DNA of 50,671 nucleotides from Deltaproteobacteria bacterium (GTDB lineage: Bacteria > Myxococcota_A > UBA796 > UBA2385): assembly GCA_016792625.1 (NCBI GenBank), contig JAEUKK010000113.1, positions 1 through 50,671 on the forward strand. Reading direction: 5' to 3'. Within the stretch, counting starts at the first letter, position 1. Every line of letters begins with the position of its first letter. Below are positions 39,409 to 48,600 of this stretch, in pieces. The notes under the pieces are model-generated. The model worked only from the letters and a program-made list of their open reading frames with translations. It was not told where the DNA came from and ran no database searches. The position numbers and the translations under genes are program-made.

Positions 39409-40739
39409 GGCCACAAGTCCTCGGCGCGGGGCAGCGCCCCAATGAAGTCAGCGGGCAGGTTGTTCGCAGCGTCGAGCGGCATCGGCCCCTCGCCGGCGGA
39501 CTCCCCGTTGCTCTGGCGGTCCGTCGCGCGCGCGCCGCCTTCGAGCGCAGTCACCCAAAGATCGCGGCCGGGCCAGGGCCCTGAGAGCAACGTCAACGCC
39601 AGCCCGAAACGAGCGCCGACCGGGACCACCGAGACCAGCAGCGGCGACGGCGCCCGGCTCTCGACGCTGAACTTCCCGACCGCGCCCCCGGGGTCCTCGA
39701 GCGCCGGCAGCAAGTTGAAGGTGCCAAGCTTGTCGCCAGGCACCTGCCTCAGCGGGCGCAGCGTCAAGGGCAGGCCAAAAGCCACCCGGCGTGGCGCATG
39801 GGGCAGGCGGCGGCGCTCTGTCAGCAGGCGCAGCGGGCTGCCTCCCACCGCGTCAACGCCGGGCTCGCGGCGCTTCATCTGCATGCGCCGCCCCAGGTCG
39901 TCGAGCGCCGCTTGGGCGGTGGCCCAGCCTCGCCCGCCGTCGCCCAGCCACAGGCGCACCTTGCTGTGCCGCAGATCCGCCTTGGCGCTTAGCCGCAAGT
40001 GGTAAGCCGGCCCCGCCGCGCGCAGGTGCGCAGCGCTCTCGACGGGAAGGCCGAGGCCCAGGCGCTCACGCAGCGCCTGGGCGCCCTTCAGCAGCTCACG
40101 CAAGGCCGCCTGCAACGCGCCGGACGCGCCAGCAGAAGGCAAAGGCAGCGCCCGCCCAGGCAACGGCCGACCGGCGAAGTCGGTGAAGGTCGGCGTGCCA
40201 TTGAGCCAGAGGCCGCCAAAGCCGCGGCGGCTGCGGGTACCCAAGCCGCCGAGGCTGACCCACAGCGCCAGGGTATGGAGCAGCAGCGCCGCGTCATCTT
40301 CACCGACGCCGCGGGGGAAGCTCAGGCGCAGCGCGAAGGTGGTGCCGGGCTTCAGCGCCCGGCGGTCGTTCTCCCCCATGTCGAGCGGGAAGCCGAAGTA
40401 GGCCAGTCCCGGCGAAGGGCCGCGGAGATCGCGGTTGCTCCACGCCATGTCGCCAGTCGGCGGCGGCTCGACGAGGCTGAGCGCGGCCACGCTCTGCCCC
40501 TCACCGTGACCGACGCCGCCGAAGAGGCGCGACTCACGCAGGTGGGCGTGGGCGGCCACCAAGCCGGCGGCGACCTCGGGGCCGACCAGCAGCCGGTACC
40601 AGGCGCGCAAAGCGCCGCGGATGCCCGCGGGGCGCAGATCTGCGCGCGTGTTGGGCGCGGCGCCGCCGATGAAGGCGGGCGTGAGCAGGCGCAGGGGGAT
40701 GGTCCACAGCTCGGCAGGGCGGCGAAGTGCTGCGCTCAT
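39405..40739 (-). CDS. cmr1: Cmr1, RAMP subunit and first gene of the cmr operon
   Basis: ATG 40739 gives 444 residues, starting ALRRPAELWTIPLRLLTPAF. RAMP motifs: LLTPAFIGGAAPNTRADLRP, GIRGALRAWYRLLVG, and the Gly/Arg loop SLGGLGTRSRRGFGGLWL. Cmr1 caps the 3' end of the crRNA in the Cmr complex. An in-frame start at 40826 would add a basic low-complexity stretch and is less likely. All nine genes from here to 27992 are on the same strand with overlaps or short gaps, so expression probably begins upstream of this gene. Confidence 0.85.
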   Translation of the reverse strand: MSAALRRPAELWTIPLRLLTPAFIGGAAPNTRADLRPAGIRGALRAWYRLLVGPEVAAGLVAAHAHLRESRLFGGVGHGEGQSVAALSLVEPPPTGDMAWSNRDLRGPSPGLAYFGFPLDMGENDRRALKPGTTFALRLSFPRGVGEDDAALLLHTLALWVSLGGLGTRSRRGFGGLWLNGTPTFTDFAGRPLPGRALPLPSAGASGALQAALRELLKGAQALRERLGLGLPVESAAHLRAAGPAYHLRLSAKADLRHSKVRLWLGDGGRGWATAQAALDDLGRRMQMKRREPGVDAVGGSPLRLLTERRRLPHAPRRVAFGLPLTLRPLRQVPGDKLGTFNLLPALEDPGGAVGKFSVESRAPSPLLVSVVPVGARFGLALTLLSGPWPGRDLWVTALEGGARATDRQSNGESAGEGPMPLDAANNLPADFIGALPRAEDLWP

Positions 40740-41525
40740 CGAGACGCTCGCTTGCCGCCACCGGCGTGTTCGCGGGCGTGGGCGGGCTCGCGCTTGCTTG
40801 GGCGGGCCGCTGCTCGTGCGCTCCACACTCGGGTCATTGGGCCTCCGTACTTGTTGCCGCCGTGGGCTGGGCGCCGCTTGCGCGCCCGCCCCCTGAACGC
40901 CCGCCAGCCTACGACAAGATCAAGGCCCGCAACCGCGATCACGAAAACTTCTTGGGACGCACGCCGACAACGCCCCGCAGGTCGTCAACGTCGTCGACCC
41001 AAGGGGGGGACCGGACCGCGCGGGTCCTCGTGCGGATGCCCCGCGCGGCCCCCTCCACCCCTCCCGCTTCGCGCGCGCCAGCGGGCCCCGGGGCGGCGCA
41101 GCCGGTCGCCGCAGGCGACGGAGCCGCGCAGCGGCGAACCCCAGGGGGCACGCGACCGGCGCGCAGCGCCGGGGGCGCCCAGGGCCTCCCCTCCCGACTG
41201 CGGGGGCGACGGCGGGCCGGGGCCCAGGGGTGGGCGCGCGTGGGGCCCCGCGATCAGCGGCGGGCTCTGGGCCGCCAAGGGCGCGCGCCACGCCGATCTG
41301 GCAGAGGGGGCGCGAAGAAATTCTGCGCAATCCATTGCAGAAGCTGCGCGGGCGGCGGGCTCTGGTGGCCGGCGCGCGGCGGGGCGCGGGCCTGGGCCCG
41401 ACCTTTGGGTGCGGGCCTGTGCCAGCATCGGGGCGTGCCCCACGGGGATGGCCGTGGGGTGCGGGGCCCACCCCATATACCCAAACCGCATACCCATCCC
41501 CACGCGGGGTGGGCACGAGGTCGAC
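40740..41525. other. Divergent intergenic region upstream of the cmr operon
   Basis: This gap of nearly 800 bp must hold the promoters of the cmr operon (left) and of the hypothetical gene at 41526 (right). I could not pick out either promoter confidently. It contains one copy of the interspersed double-hairpin repeat (41066-41155) and has no convincing gene; the reading frames that cross it are compositional. Confidence 0.5.
41066..41155. repeat. Interspersed double-hairpin repeat, copy 3
   Basis: A 90-bp copy of the element at 22466 and 25425, again between two divergent genes. Similarity to copy 2 continues a further 25 or so bases to the right (GCGCCGGGGGCGCC). Confidence 0.85.
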
Positions 41526-42368
41526 ATGCGCGCTGTGTTGCCGTACTTCAACGTCCTGCGCCTGCCGTTGAGCCGCCAGCTCTCGCTGGCCAATGACACG
41601 CTGACCGTCATCGCCGCCGAGGCCGCGGGCGCTTCGCTCGACGGGCTCCGCACCGGGCTCGAGGCCCACACGACCCGGGCCGCGGCCGCCCTGCGCCTGC
41701 GCTCGGCCTGGCGCCAGCAGCAGGGGCGCGGCACGGCCGCCGCGGTCAGCTCGGCCCGCGCGGCCAGCGACGTCGACCCGGGGCGTCTGGTCGAGCTCGA
41801 CAACGCGGTCGACAACGCGCTGTCGCGCCTCTACCGCAAGTGGATCAGCGACGCCGACGTCTTCGGTTCAGACGACCCCATCGGGCGCGCCGCCGCCCGC
41901 TTGGCCAGCGCGCTCTTCCCCGAGGGCCTCATCGCCCACATCCAGGTCAGCCAAGGCGAGCAGTACATCTTCAACAACACCCTGCTGTCCGACCTGCGCA
42001 GCGGCGCCTGGGACGCCGAGCTGGGCCTGACCAGCTCGGGCACCCTGGTCGACCGCGCCGAGGCGGCCATCCGCGCCTTCCAAGCCGCGTGGGACGCCGA
42101 CCTGCGCCGCCGCACCGCCGCCGCCGCCATCACCTACGAGCAGGTGCGCGAGGCCGAGCAGCGCTGCCATGAAGAGCTGGTGGGCTTTTTTGTCGACGCC
42201 CTCTCGCTGCTCCGCGCCGACGAGGACCTGCTCGCCCGCGTGCTCGGCCCCTTCAACCGCCAGCAGGCCGAGCAGCGCGCCGCCCGCCGCGGCCGGGCCC
42301 GCCCGAGCAGCGACGACCTGAACGACGAGCTCGACGCGGATGAGGACGTCGACCCGACCGAGGGCTAA
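41526..42368 (+). CDS. Helical hypothetical protein
   Basis: ATG 41526 follows GAGG and gives 280 residues of predicted mostly alpha-helical protein with no membrane segment. Recognisable patterns are an Ala/Arg-rich first half (TTRAAAALRLRSAWRQQQ) and a more conserved-looking centre (NALSRLYRKWISDADVFG; GLIAHIQVSQGEQYIFNN). The tail is acidic (DDLNDELDADEDVDP). The family is not recognised. It starts divergently from cmr1 and ends at the second 43-bp repeat array, 659 bp before the Csb2-like gene. Co-location with the CRISPR locus suggests, but does not show, an accessory role. Confidence 0.6.
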   Translation: MRAVLPYFNVLRLPLSRQLSLANDTLTVIAAEAAGASLDGLRTGLEAHTTRAAAALRLRSAWRQQQGRGTAAAVSSARAASDVDPGRLVELDNAVDNALSRLYRKWISDADVFGSDDPIGRAAARLASALFPEGLIAHIQVSQGEQYIFNNTLLSDLRSGAWDAELGLTSSGTLVDRAEAAIRAFQAAWDADLRRRTAAAAITYEQVREAEQRCHEELVGFFVDALSLLRADEDLLARVLGPFNRQQAEQRAARRGRARPSSDDLNDELDADEDVDPTEG

Positions 42369-42421
42369 GGCGCCCGTGCCCAGGTCGGCGGGCGGCCTGG
42401 GCACGCGGGGCGCGGGCGGCT

Positions 42422-42765
42422 GGAGGTTGACCTGCGCGCGGGGTGGTCGGCGACCACCCGATCTGGAGGTCGACCTGCGCGCGGGGTGGTCTGGCACCAC
42501 CCGATCTGGAGGTTGACCTGCGCGCGGGGTGGTCTGGGACCACCCGATCTGGAGGTCGACCTGCGCGGCGGGTGGTCTGGGACCACCAGATCTGGAGGTT
42601 GACCTGCGCGCGGGGTGGTCGGCGACCACCGAATTTGGAGGTTGACCTGCGCGCGGGGTGGTCTGGGACCACCCGAGCTGGAGGTTGACCTCCGCGCCGG
42701 GTGGTCTGGGACCACCGCTTCTGGAGGTCGACCTGCGCGCCGGGTGGTCGGCGACCACCACGGCT
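42422..42765. repeat. 43-bp palindromic tandem repeat array 2 (eight units)
   Basis: Units start at 42422, 42465, 42508, 42551, 42594, 42637, 42680 and 42723, again exactly 43 bp apart, with the same two palindromes as array 1. Loops of the GGTGGTC/GACCACC hairpin are GGC, or TGG in several units; in one unit (TGG then CACCACC) the arm has a single mismatch. The array fills the first half of the gap 42369-43027. The second half, 42766-43027, shows no gene or clear signal apart from the ribosome-binding site of the next gene. Confidence 0.9.
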
Positions 42766-43027
42766 GGAGCTTGGGCGCCACGCGCGTGGGCAGCGCGGGC
42801 CACGCAGCGCGCCGCGGCGGCTGGCCCCACGGGCGGCGCCGTGCGAAGGGCGCACGCGGCGCAGCTGCCCGCCAGCGGGGCTGGGCCGGGCAGGGCGCGC
42901 GGCGGCCCGGCGGGCGCGGGCCCCGGCGGAGATGGTGGCCGCCCCCAACACGTTTGAGGCCGGTCGCGCCCCGATCGCCGCCCGGCCCGGGGCCCTGCGG
43001 CAGGCGCCCCTTCCCCTCGGAGCACAC

Positions 43028-45235
43028 GTGAGCCACCCCACGCCGCCGCGCGGCCAGCCTGCGGCCCTGCTGCTGACCGTGACCTTGCCCACCGGGCGCT
43101 CCTCCGGCGCGCACCCGTGGCCGCCCGCGCCGGCCCGGCTGCTGCAGGCCTTGTTCGAGGGCGGCTCTGCGGCGGGCGTCCCGCGGGCCGCCGCCGAGGG
43201 CGCCTTGCGCTGGCTCGAGGCGCTGCCGCCCCCGTCCATCTCGGCACCCCGGCCCAATCGCGGCCCGCGGCCTGGGGGCGCGCCGGCCGCCGAGGTGGTC
43301 GCGGCCCCGACGGGGCCGGTGGCGGAGGGCGAGGCGCCCGCGCCCCGCCCGCCCGCGCCCCATCACTTTGACCGGTCGGTCCCGGTGCGTTTGGGCTGGG
43401 CGCTGCCCGAGGGCGCGCCAGCCCTGGTCGACGACCTGCTGGCCCTGGCCAGCGGGCTCGCGCAGCTTGGTCGCGACCCGGCCCGGGCCTGGGCGCAGCT
43501 GGTGCCCCTGCGCGCGCTGGGCGCCCACTTGCGCGCGCCGGGCGCCGCGCTCTGGCTGCCTTGTGTGGCCGAAGCGGGCGTGCTGCCCCTGGGCGCCGCG
43601 GTCGGGCTGGACTGCCCACAGGCGGGCACCACCGACAGCTTCGCCGCGCGCTTCGCCGCCGCGCAGGCCGATCCGCGCAGCGTGGCCGCGGGGAGCGCGG
43701 CGCGACCCGGCCCCGAGCGCCCTCCCGCCCTCGACCTGCGCGTGGTGCCCTACAGCCGCGACCGCCTCGTCGGCCTCTACGCGCTGCGCCAACCCGAAGG
43801 CGGCGAAGCCCTCGTGTCTTGGCCCCTGAGCGCGGCCAGCGCGCTGTGCTTGCGGGTGCGCGACGCGCTCTTTGCGCGCCTGGTCGAGGCCGCGCCGACG
43901 CTGGAGGGGGCGCTGACCCGCCAGCTCATCGGCAAGGCCCACGCCGAGGGTCCGGCCCTGCCCGCGGCCGACCGGGTGCGCGTGCTGCCCGTGCCGGGCG
44001 TCGGCCAGCCCCACGCCGACCGCGCGCTGCGCCGGGTCGCGGTTGAGCTGCCGATCAACGGCCTGCTCGACCCCCACGCGCTGCTGTGGGCGCTCTCGGG
44101 CCTCGCCCTGCCCAACCTGGGCGCCCTGGCCGGCGCGCCCCCGGCGGCCCTGCTGCAGCCGGAAGACGACGAGGCTCCGCTGCTGCGCTTGGGCATCGGC
44201 GGCCCGCCCGCGCGCCGCTGGCGCAGCCTCACGCCCCTGGCCCTGCCCGCGCTGAGCGGCCCAGACGACCCGGCGGCCGCCCAGCGCCTCGCCGACGCCC
44301 TGCGCTTCGCCCTGCCCGACCAGCCGCCGCCTGGCCTGCTCCACTTTGGCCTGCAGGCCACGCCCTTTGGCGGCCTCGGCCCATCTGTTGGAGGGGCCAC
44401 CGACGGCGGGGCCGCGGCGCCCACCTTCGCCGAGGGCTCGCGCTTCTCCCCCGAGGCGCTGCAGCACCTCGATCTTGAGCTGCGCCGGCCGGTCGCGGGC
44501 CCCCTGGTGCTCGGCGACGGGCGCATGGCCGGCCTGGGCCTGATGGTGCCCGCGCTGCGGCCGGCCGGGGCCTGGGGCTGGGCGGTCTGCGGCGGCCTCG
44601 CCCTCCCACCCGCAGAGGTCGCGGTCGGCGGCCTGACCCGCGCCCTGCGCCGCGCGCTGATGAGCCGCTGCCAGGCCGTTCTCGGCGAAGCGCCCCTGCC
44701 CACCTACGTCTCGGGCCACCAAGCTGACGCCGGCCCGGCCCGCGACGCCCCGCACCTCTACTTTGGCGCGCTCGACGGCCCCCAGGGCCTGCGCCTGTGG
44801 GTGTTGGCCGCCCACCTCGTCGAGCGCCGCCGCCCCCGCGCCGACGAGCAGCGCGCGCTGGGTCTGGTCGACGAGGCCCTGGCCGACCTCTGCGAGCTGC
44901 GCGCGGGCAGCGCGGGCCTGCTGCAGCTCGCCCCAGCCGAGGCCGACGACGCCCTCTTCGCCCCCAGCCGCAGCGTTGTCAGCCGCAGCCGCTACCTCGT
45001 GCGCCGCCACCGCGACGCCGGAGGGGCCGCTGCCGCCGTCGAGGCCGACGTGCACGACTGTCTCGCCGGCCGGGGCCTGCCCCCCGCCACCGTCGAGGTC
45101 GAGGCGGTCTCGGCCGCGCCGGGCCGGGGCCTCGAGGCCACCCTGCGCCTGCGCTTCGCCTCGGCGGTCGACGGCCCGGTGGTCATCGGCGGCGGCTGCC
45201 ACCTCGGCCAGGGCTGGTGCGCCCCGGCGGATTGA
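43028..45235 (+). CDS. csb2: Csb2-like (type I-G Cas5-Cas6 fusion family) crRNA-processing protein
   Basis: GTG 43028, with GGAG five bases upstream, gives 735 residues; the open frame further left is read-through of the repeat array. The N-terminal block LLTVTLPTGRSSGAHPWPPA and PARLLQALFEGG, then ALRWLEALPPPSISAP, is the Csb2/GSU0054 pattern (growth in PxWPPxPaRLfqAL). The C-terminal part has LPTYVSGHQADAG, HLYFGALDGPQGLRLWVLAA and a final FASAVDGPVVIGGGCHLGQG, also as in Csb2. Csb2 joins Cas5- and Cas6-like RAMPs in type I-G (formerly I-U). Here no csb1, cas8/csx17 or cas3 accompanies it, and the protein is next to a CRISPR array whose repeat is of Cas6-processed type. It is therefore the probable pre-crRNA nuclease for the cmr locus. 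The candidate catalytic His would be in SGH or CHLGQG. Confidence 0.75.
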   Translation: MSHPTPPRGQPAALLLTVTLPTGRSSGAHPWPPAPARLLQALFEGGSAAGVPRAAAEGALRWLEALPPPSISAPRPNRGPRPGGAPAAEVVAAPTGPVAEGEAPAPRPPAPHHFDRSVPVRLGWALPEGAPALVDDLLALASGLAQLGRDPARAWAQLVPLRALGAHLRAPGAALWLPCVAEAGVLPLGAAVGLDCPQAGTTDSFAARFAAAQADPRSVAAGSAARPGPERPPALDLRVVPYSRDRLVGLYALRQPEGGEALVSWPLSAASALCLRVRDALFARLVEAAPTLEGALTRQLIGKAHAEGPALPAADRVRVLPVPGVGQPHADRALRRVAVELPINGLLDPHALLWALSGLALPNLGALAGAPPAALLQPEDDEAPLLRLGIGGPPARRWRSLTPLALPALSGPDDPAAAQRLADALRFALPDQPPPGLLHFGLQATPFGGLGPSVGGATDGGAAAPTFAEGSRFSPEALQHLDLELRRPVAGPLVLGDGRMAGLGLMVPALRPAGAWGWAVCGGLALPPAEVAVGGLTRALRRALMSRCQAVLGEAPLPTYVSGHQADAGPARDAPHLYFGALDGPQGLRLWVLAAHLVERRRPRADEQRALGLVDEALADLCELRAGSAGLLQLAPAEADDALFAPSRSVVSRSRYLVRRHRDAGGAAAAVEADVHDCLAGRGLPPATVEVEAVSAAPGRGLEATLRLRFASAVDGPVVIGGGCHLGQGWCAPAD

Positions 45236-45649
45236 GCGGGGGCGGGCGGGTGTGCGTCGGCGGGCAGGAGGGCTGGGCCGCACAAGGACGTGCACGACGA
45301 CCACCTCGGCGCGGCTGCGACCATCGACGCCTGGGCGCGGCCCCGCGCGGCGGCGTCGCTTAAGCTGCTTCTTGGGGCGGGGGAGGTCCCCCGCAACGCC
45401 CCCCTGCGGGGCTCCCCGCCGAAGGCGGCGCCCGCCGCCGGGCTCTTTGACAAGCAGCCGGCCCGCTGTGCGAGCGGGGCGGCGATGAAAAAACCCCCGG
45501 GCTCGCTCGCGGAGCGCTGCTGCACGCCAATCTCGGCGACGTTTGCGCTCCGGGCGCTGGCCGGGCTACGCTCAGAAGGTGAGCGTGGAGCCCCTCGCTC
45601 GCAACGGTCCTTGAAGATGATGTGTAGAAGGCCACTCCGAGCGAGCGCT
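45236..45649 (+). promoter_or_regulatory. Probable CRISPR leader
   Basis: These 414 bp lie between the csb2-like stop and the first repeat. Repeat orientation (conserved 3' end ATTGAAGC on the plus strand) places the leader on this side. The last ~60 bases, with CCTTGAAGATGATGTGTAG, are the most A/T-rich part; a specific promoter could not be assigned. No gene is seen. Confidence 0.6.
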
Positions 45650-48600
45650 CCCGATCCCGGCGAACGAAGCCGGGCCCCATTGAAGCACCGGCGGGCCGGC
45701 CGCGACCACGGCGCGCCACGCCGCCCGATCCCGGCGAACGAAGCCGGGCCCCATTGAAGCGCGGCGCGCCGCGCCTCGACGGCGGCCCGGACCCGCCCCG
45801 ATCCCGGCGAACGAAGCCGGGCCCCATTGAAGCGACGCCTACTGGCAGGGCATGGCCGCCACCGTCGCCACCCCGATCCCGGCGAACGAAGCCGGGCCCC
45901 ATTGAAGCCGCACCCCGTCGGCCCGCCCCAGCGCATCCCGCACGCCCGATCCCGGCGAACGAAGCCGGGCCCCATTGAAGCGAGCGGTCCAGCCGCTCGG
46001 CGAGGTAGCGCGGTCGACCCCCGATCCCGGCGAACGAAGCCGGGCCCCATTGAAGCGGACCTTCGGCGCCCTTGGACCGCGCGACGGGGCGCGGGCCCGA
46101 TCCCGGCGAACGAAGCCGGGCCCCATTGAAGCTCATCGTCATCGACTCCTATACGCAATAACCGGGCCCCGATCCCGGCGAACGAAGCCGGGCCCCATTG
46201 AAGCGGCGCGCCGCTGACAGACGAGTGGATGACCCGGCACCCCGATCCCGGCGAACGAAGCCGGGCCCCATTGAAGCCTCTCGTCCAGCAACCCAAGCAA
46301 GGAAGTACACCGTGACCCGATCCCGGCGAACGAAGCCGGGCCCCATTGAAGCATGATGTACGGCACATCGCGGTAGTCGCTCACCTGCTCCCGATCCCGG
46401 CGAACGAAGCCGGGCCCCATTGAAGCTTGTCTGCCAGGGCTTCGGCCAGCGGGCCGACGTCGCCCGATCCCGGCGAACGAAGCCGGGCCCCATTGAAGCG
46501 TTTGTTTTCGGTCTGCCACCGGCCGCGGTTGCCGACCCGATCCCGGCGAACGAAGCCGGGCCCCATTGAAGCGGCCTCTTTGGCGGCCTCTTCGGCTTGG
46601 TCATGGACAGCCCGATCCCGGCGAACGAAGCCGGGCCCCATTGAAGCATGGGCCGCCCCGAGGAGGCCATCCAGCGCGCCACGGCCCCGATCCCGGCGAA
46701 CGAAGCCGGGCCCCATTGAAGCGCGGCGACCAGCGCCCCGCGCAGCGCCTCGACCCGCGCCCGATCCCGGCGAACGAAGCCGGGCCCCATTGAAGCACGC
46801 TACCGATAGTGTGGCGCTGACATCTCGACCCCTGCCCGATCCCGGCGAACGAAGCCGGGCCCCATTGAAGCTTCGTGGCCTCGCCGTTGTCTCCAACCCA
46901 CAGCTTATCCCGATCCCGGCGAACGAAGCCGGGCCCCATTGAAGCCTGACAAACTTGGCGAAGTCCGGCGAGCCCATCGCGGCCCCCGATCCCGGCGAAC
47001 GAAGCCGGGCCCCATTGAAGCTGCAGATCCATCGTGCCGGTCGCGCCCGCGGCGGTCACGCCCGATCCCGGCGAACGAAGCCGGGCCCCATTGAAGCTTG
47101 AAGGTCGACTGCGCCCGCGCCATCGCGGTGAGGCCCCGATCCCGGCGAACGAAGCCGGGCCCCATTGAAGCGCGGCTTCAAGCCGCTTTCCCTGCTCTTC
47201 GGCGAACTCCCGATCCCGGCGAACGAAGCCGGGCCCCATTGAAGCCGCTGGGCGGCATAGTGGTGTTTGACGGCCGCACACCCCGATCCCGGCGAACGAA
47301 GCCGGGCCCCATTGAAGCAACCACACAACGCGAGGCTGCTGCCTCCTGATGTCAACCCCCGATCCCGGCGAACGAAGCCGGGCCCCATTGAAGCCCCTTA
47401 GCGGCGGGCGGGTGCGGCGGTTATTGTCCGCCCGATCCCGGCGAACGAAGCCGGGCCCCATTGAAGCCTACGCGCACCCTACGCGCCCCACCGCCCCACC
47501 GCTCCACCCCGATCCCGGCGAACGAAGCCGGGCCCCATTGAAGCCCGAGGCCCGCGCCGAAGCGGCCCGCCGGGTGGGCGAGCCCGATCCCGGCGAACGA
47601 AGCCGGGCCCCATTGAAGCTTCGACGCGGCAACCGGCGCCATCCCGACCTTTGTCCCGATCCCGGCGAACGAAGCCGGGCCCCATTGAAGCCGGGCCAGT
47701 CTGGACCTTCACGGCGTGCCCACGTCCCCGATCCCGGCGAACGACGCCGGGCCCCATTGAAGCCCTGGCTCTGCTCGTTCACAGCGCGGATGATACCCGC
47801 CCCGATCCCGGCGAACGAAGCCGGGCCCCATTGAAGCTACTTGAACCCTACGGCTTTCTATCTCCCGAGCCCTCTCTCCCGATCCCGGCGAACGAAGCCG
47901 GGCCCCATTGAAGCGCTCACGTCGAGCGCCACGAGCTCGTGAAGCACCAGCCCGATCCCGGCGAACGAAGCCGGGCCCCATTGAAGCGATGGCGTCGACG
48001 ATGGCTTGCACCTGCGGCGCCATCCCCGATCCCGGCGAACGAAGCCGGGCCCCATTGAAGCCCAGGTCTCCTCGTCGTTTGTGTAGCAGAACGCGCGCGA
48101 CCCGATCCCGGCGAACGAAGCCGGGCCCCATTGAAGCCGAAGGACCGCTGCCAACGGGAGCCATACCCCATTGCCCGATCCCGGCGAACGAAGCCGGGCC
48201 CCATTGAAGCGCGCTCGCCGTGCTCAATGAGCCAGTACAGGCCATTGCCCGATCCCGGCGAACGAAGCCGGGCCCCATTGAAGCCTGCCATCCGGCGGCA
48301 GCAGCAGCCCCGATGCACACCCGATCCCGGCGAACGAAGCCGGGCCCCATTGAAGCCCGAAAACGTGGATTGGGACCAGCGATAGGCCCTCATCAACCCG
48401 ATCCCGGCGAACGAAGCCGGGCCCCATTGAAGCAAGGCGCCCGACGCTTCCCAGGCGAGCGCAAGGGGCGCGCCCGATCCCGGCGAACGAAGCCGGGCCC
48501 CATTGAAGCCCCGCGCCGCCCTCCATTTTGGCCCGCACCCGCTCCAACCCGATCCCGGCGAACGAAGCCGGGCCCCATTGAAGCGCGATCTCGCTGGCGC

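Noticed and set aside
39999..41525. Long plus-strand frame leading into the helical gene
   Set aside because: It is antisense to cmr1 and then crosses an intergenic repeat; ATG 41526 with GAGG is the credible start.
43028..45235. Complete type I-G CRISPR system
   Set aside because: Only the Csb2-like gene is present; csb1, cas8/csx17 and cas3 are absent from the window.
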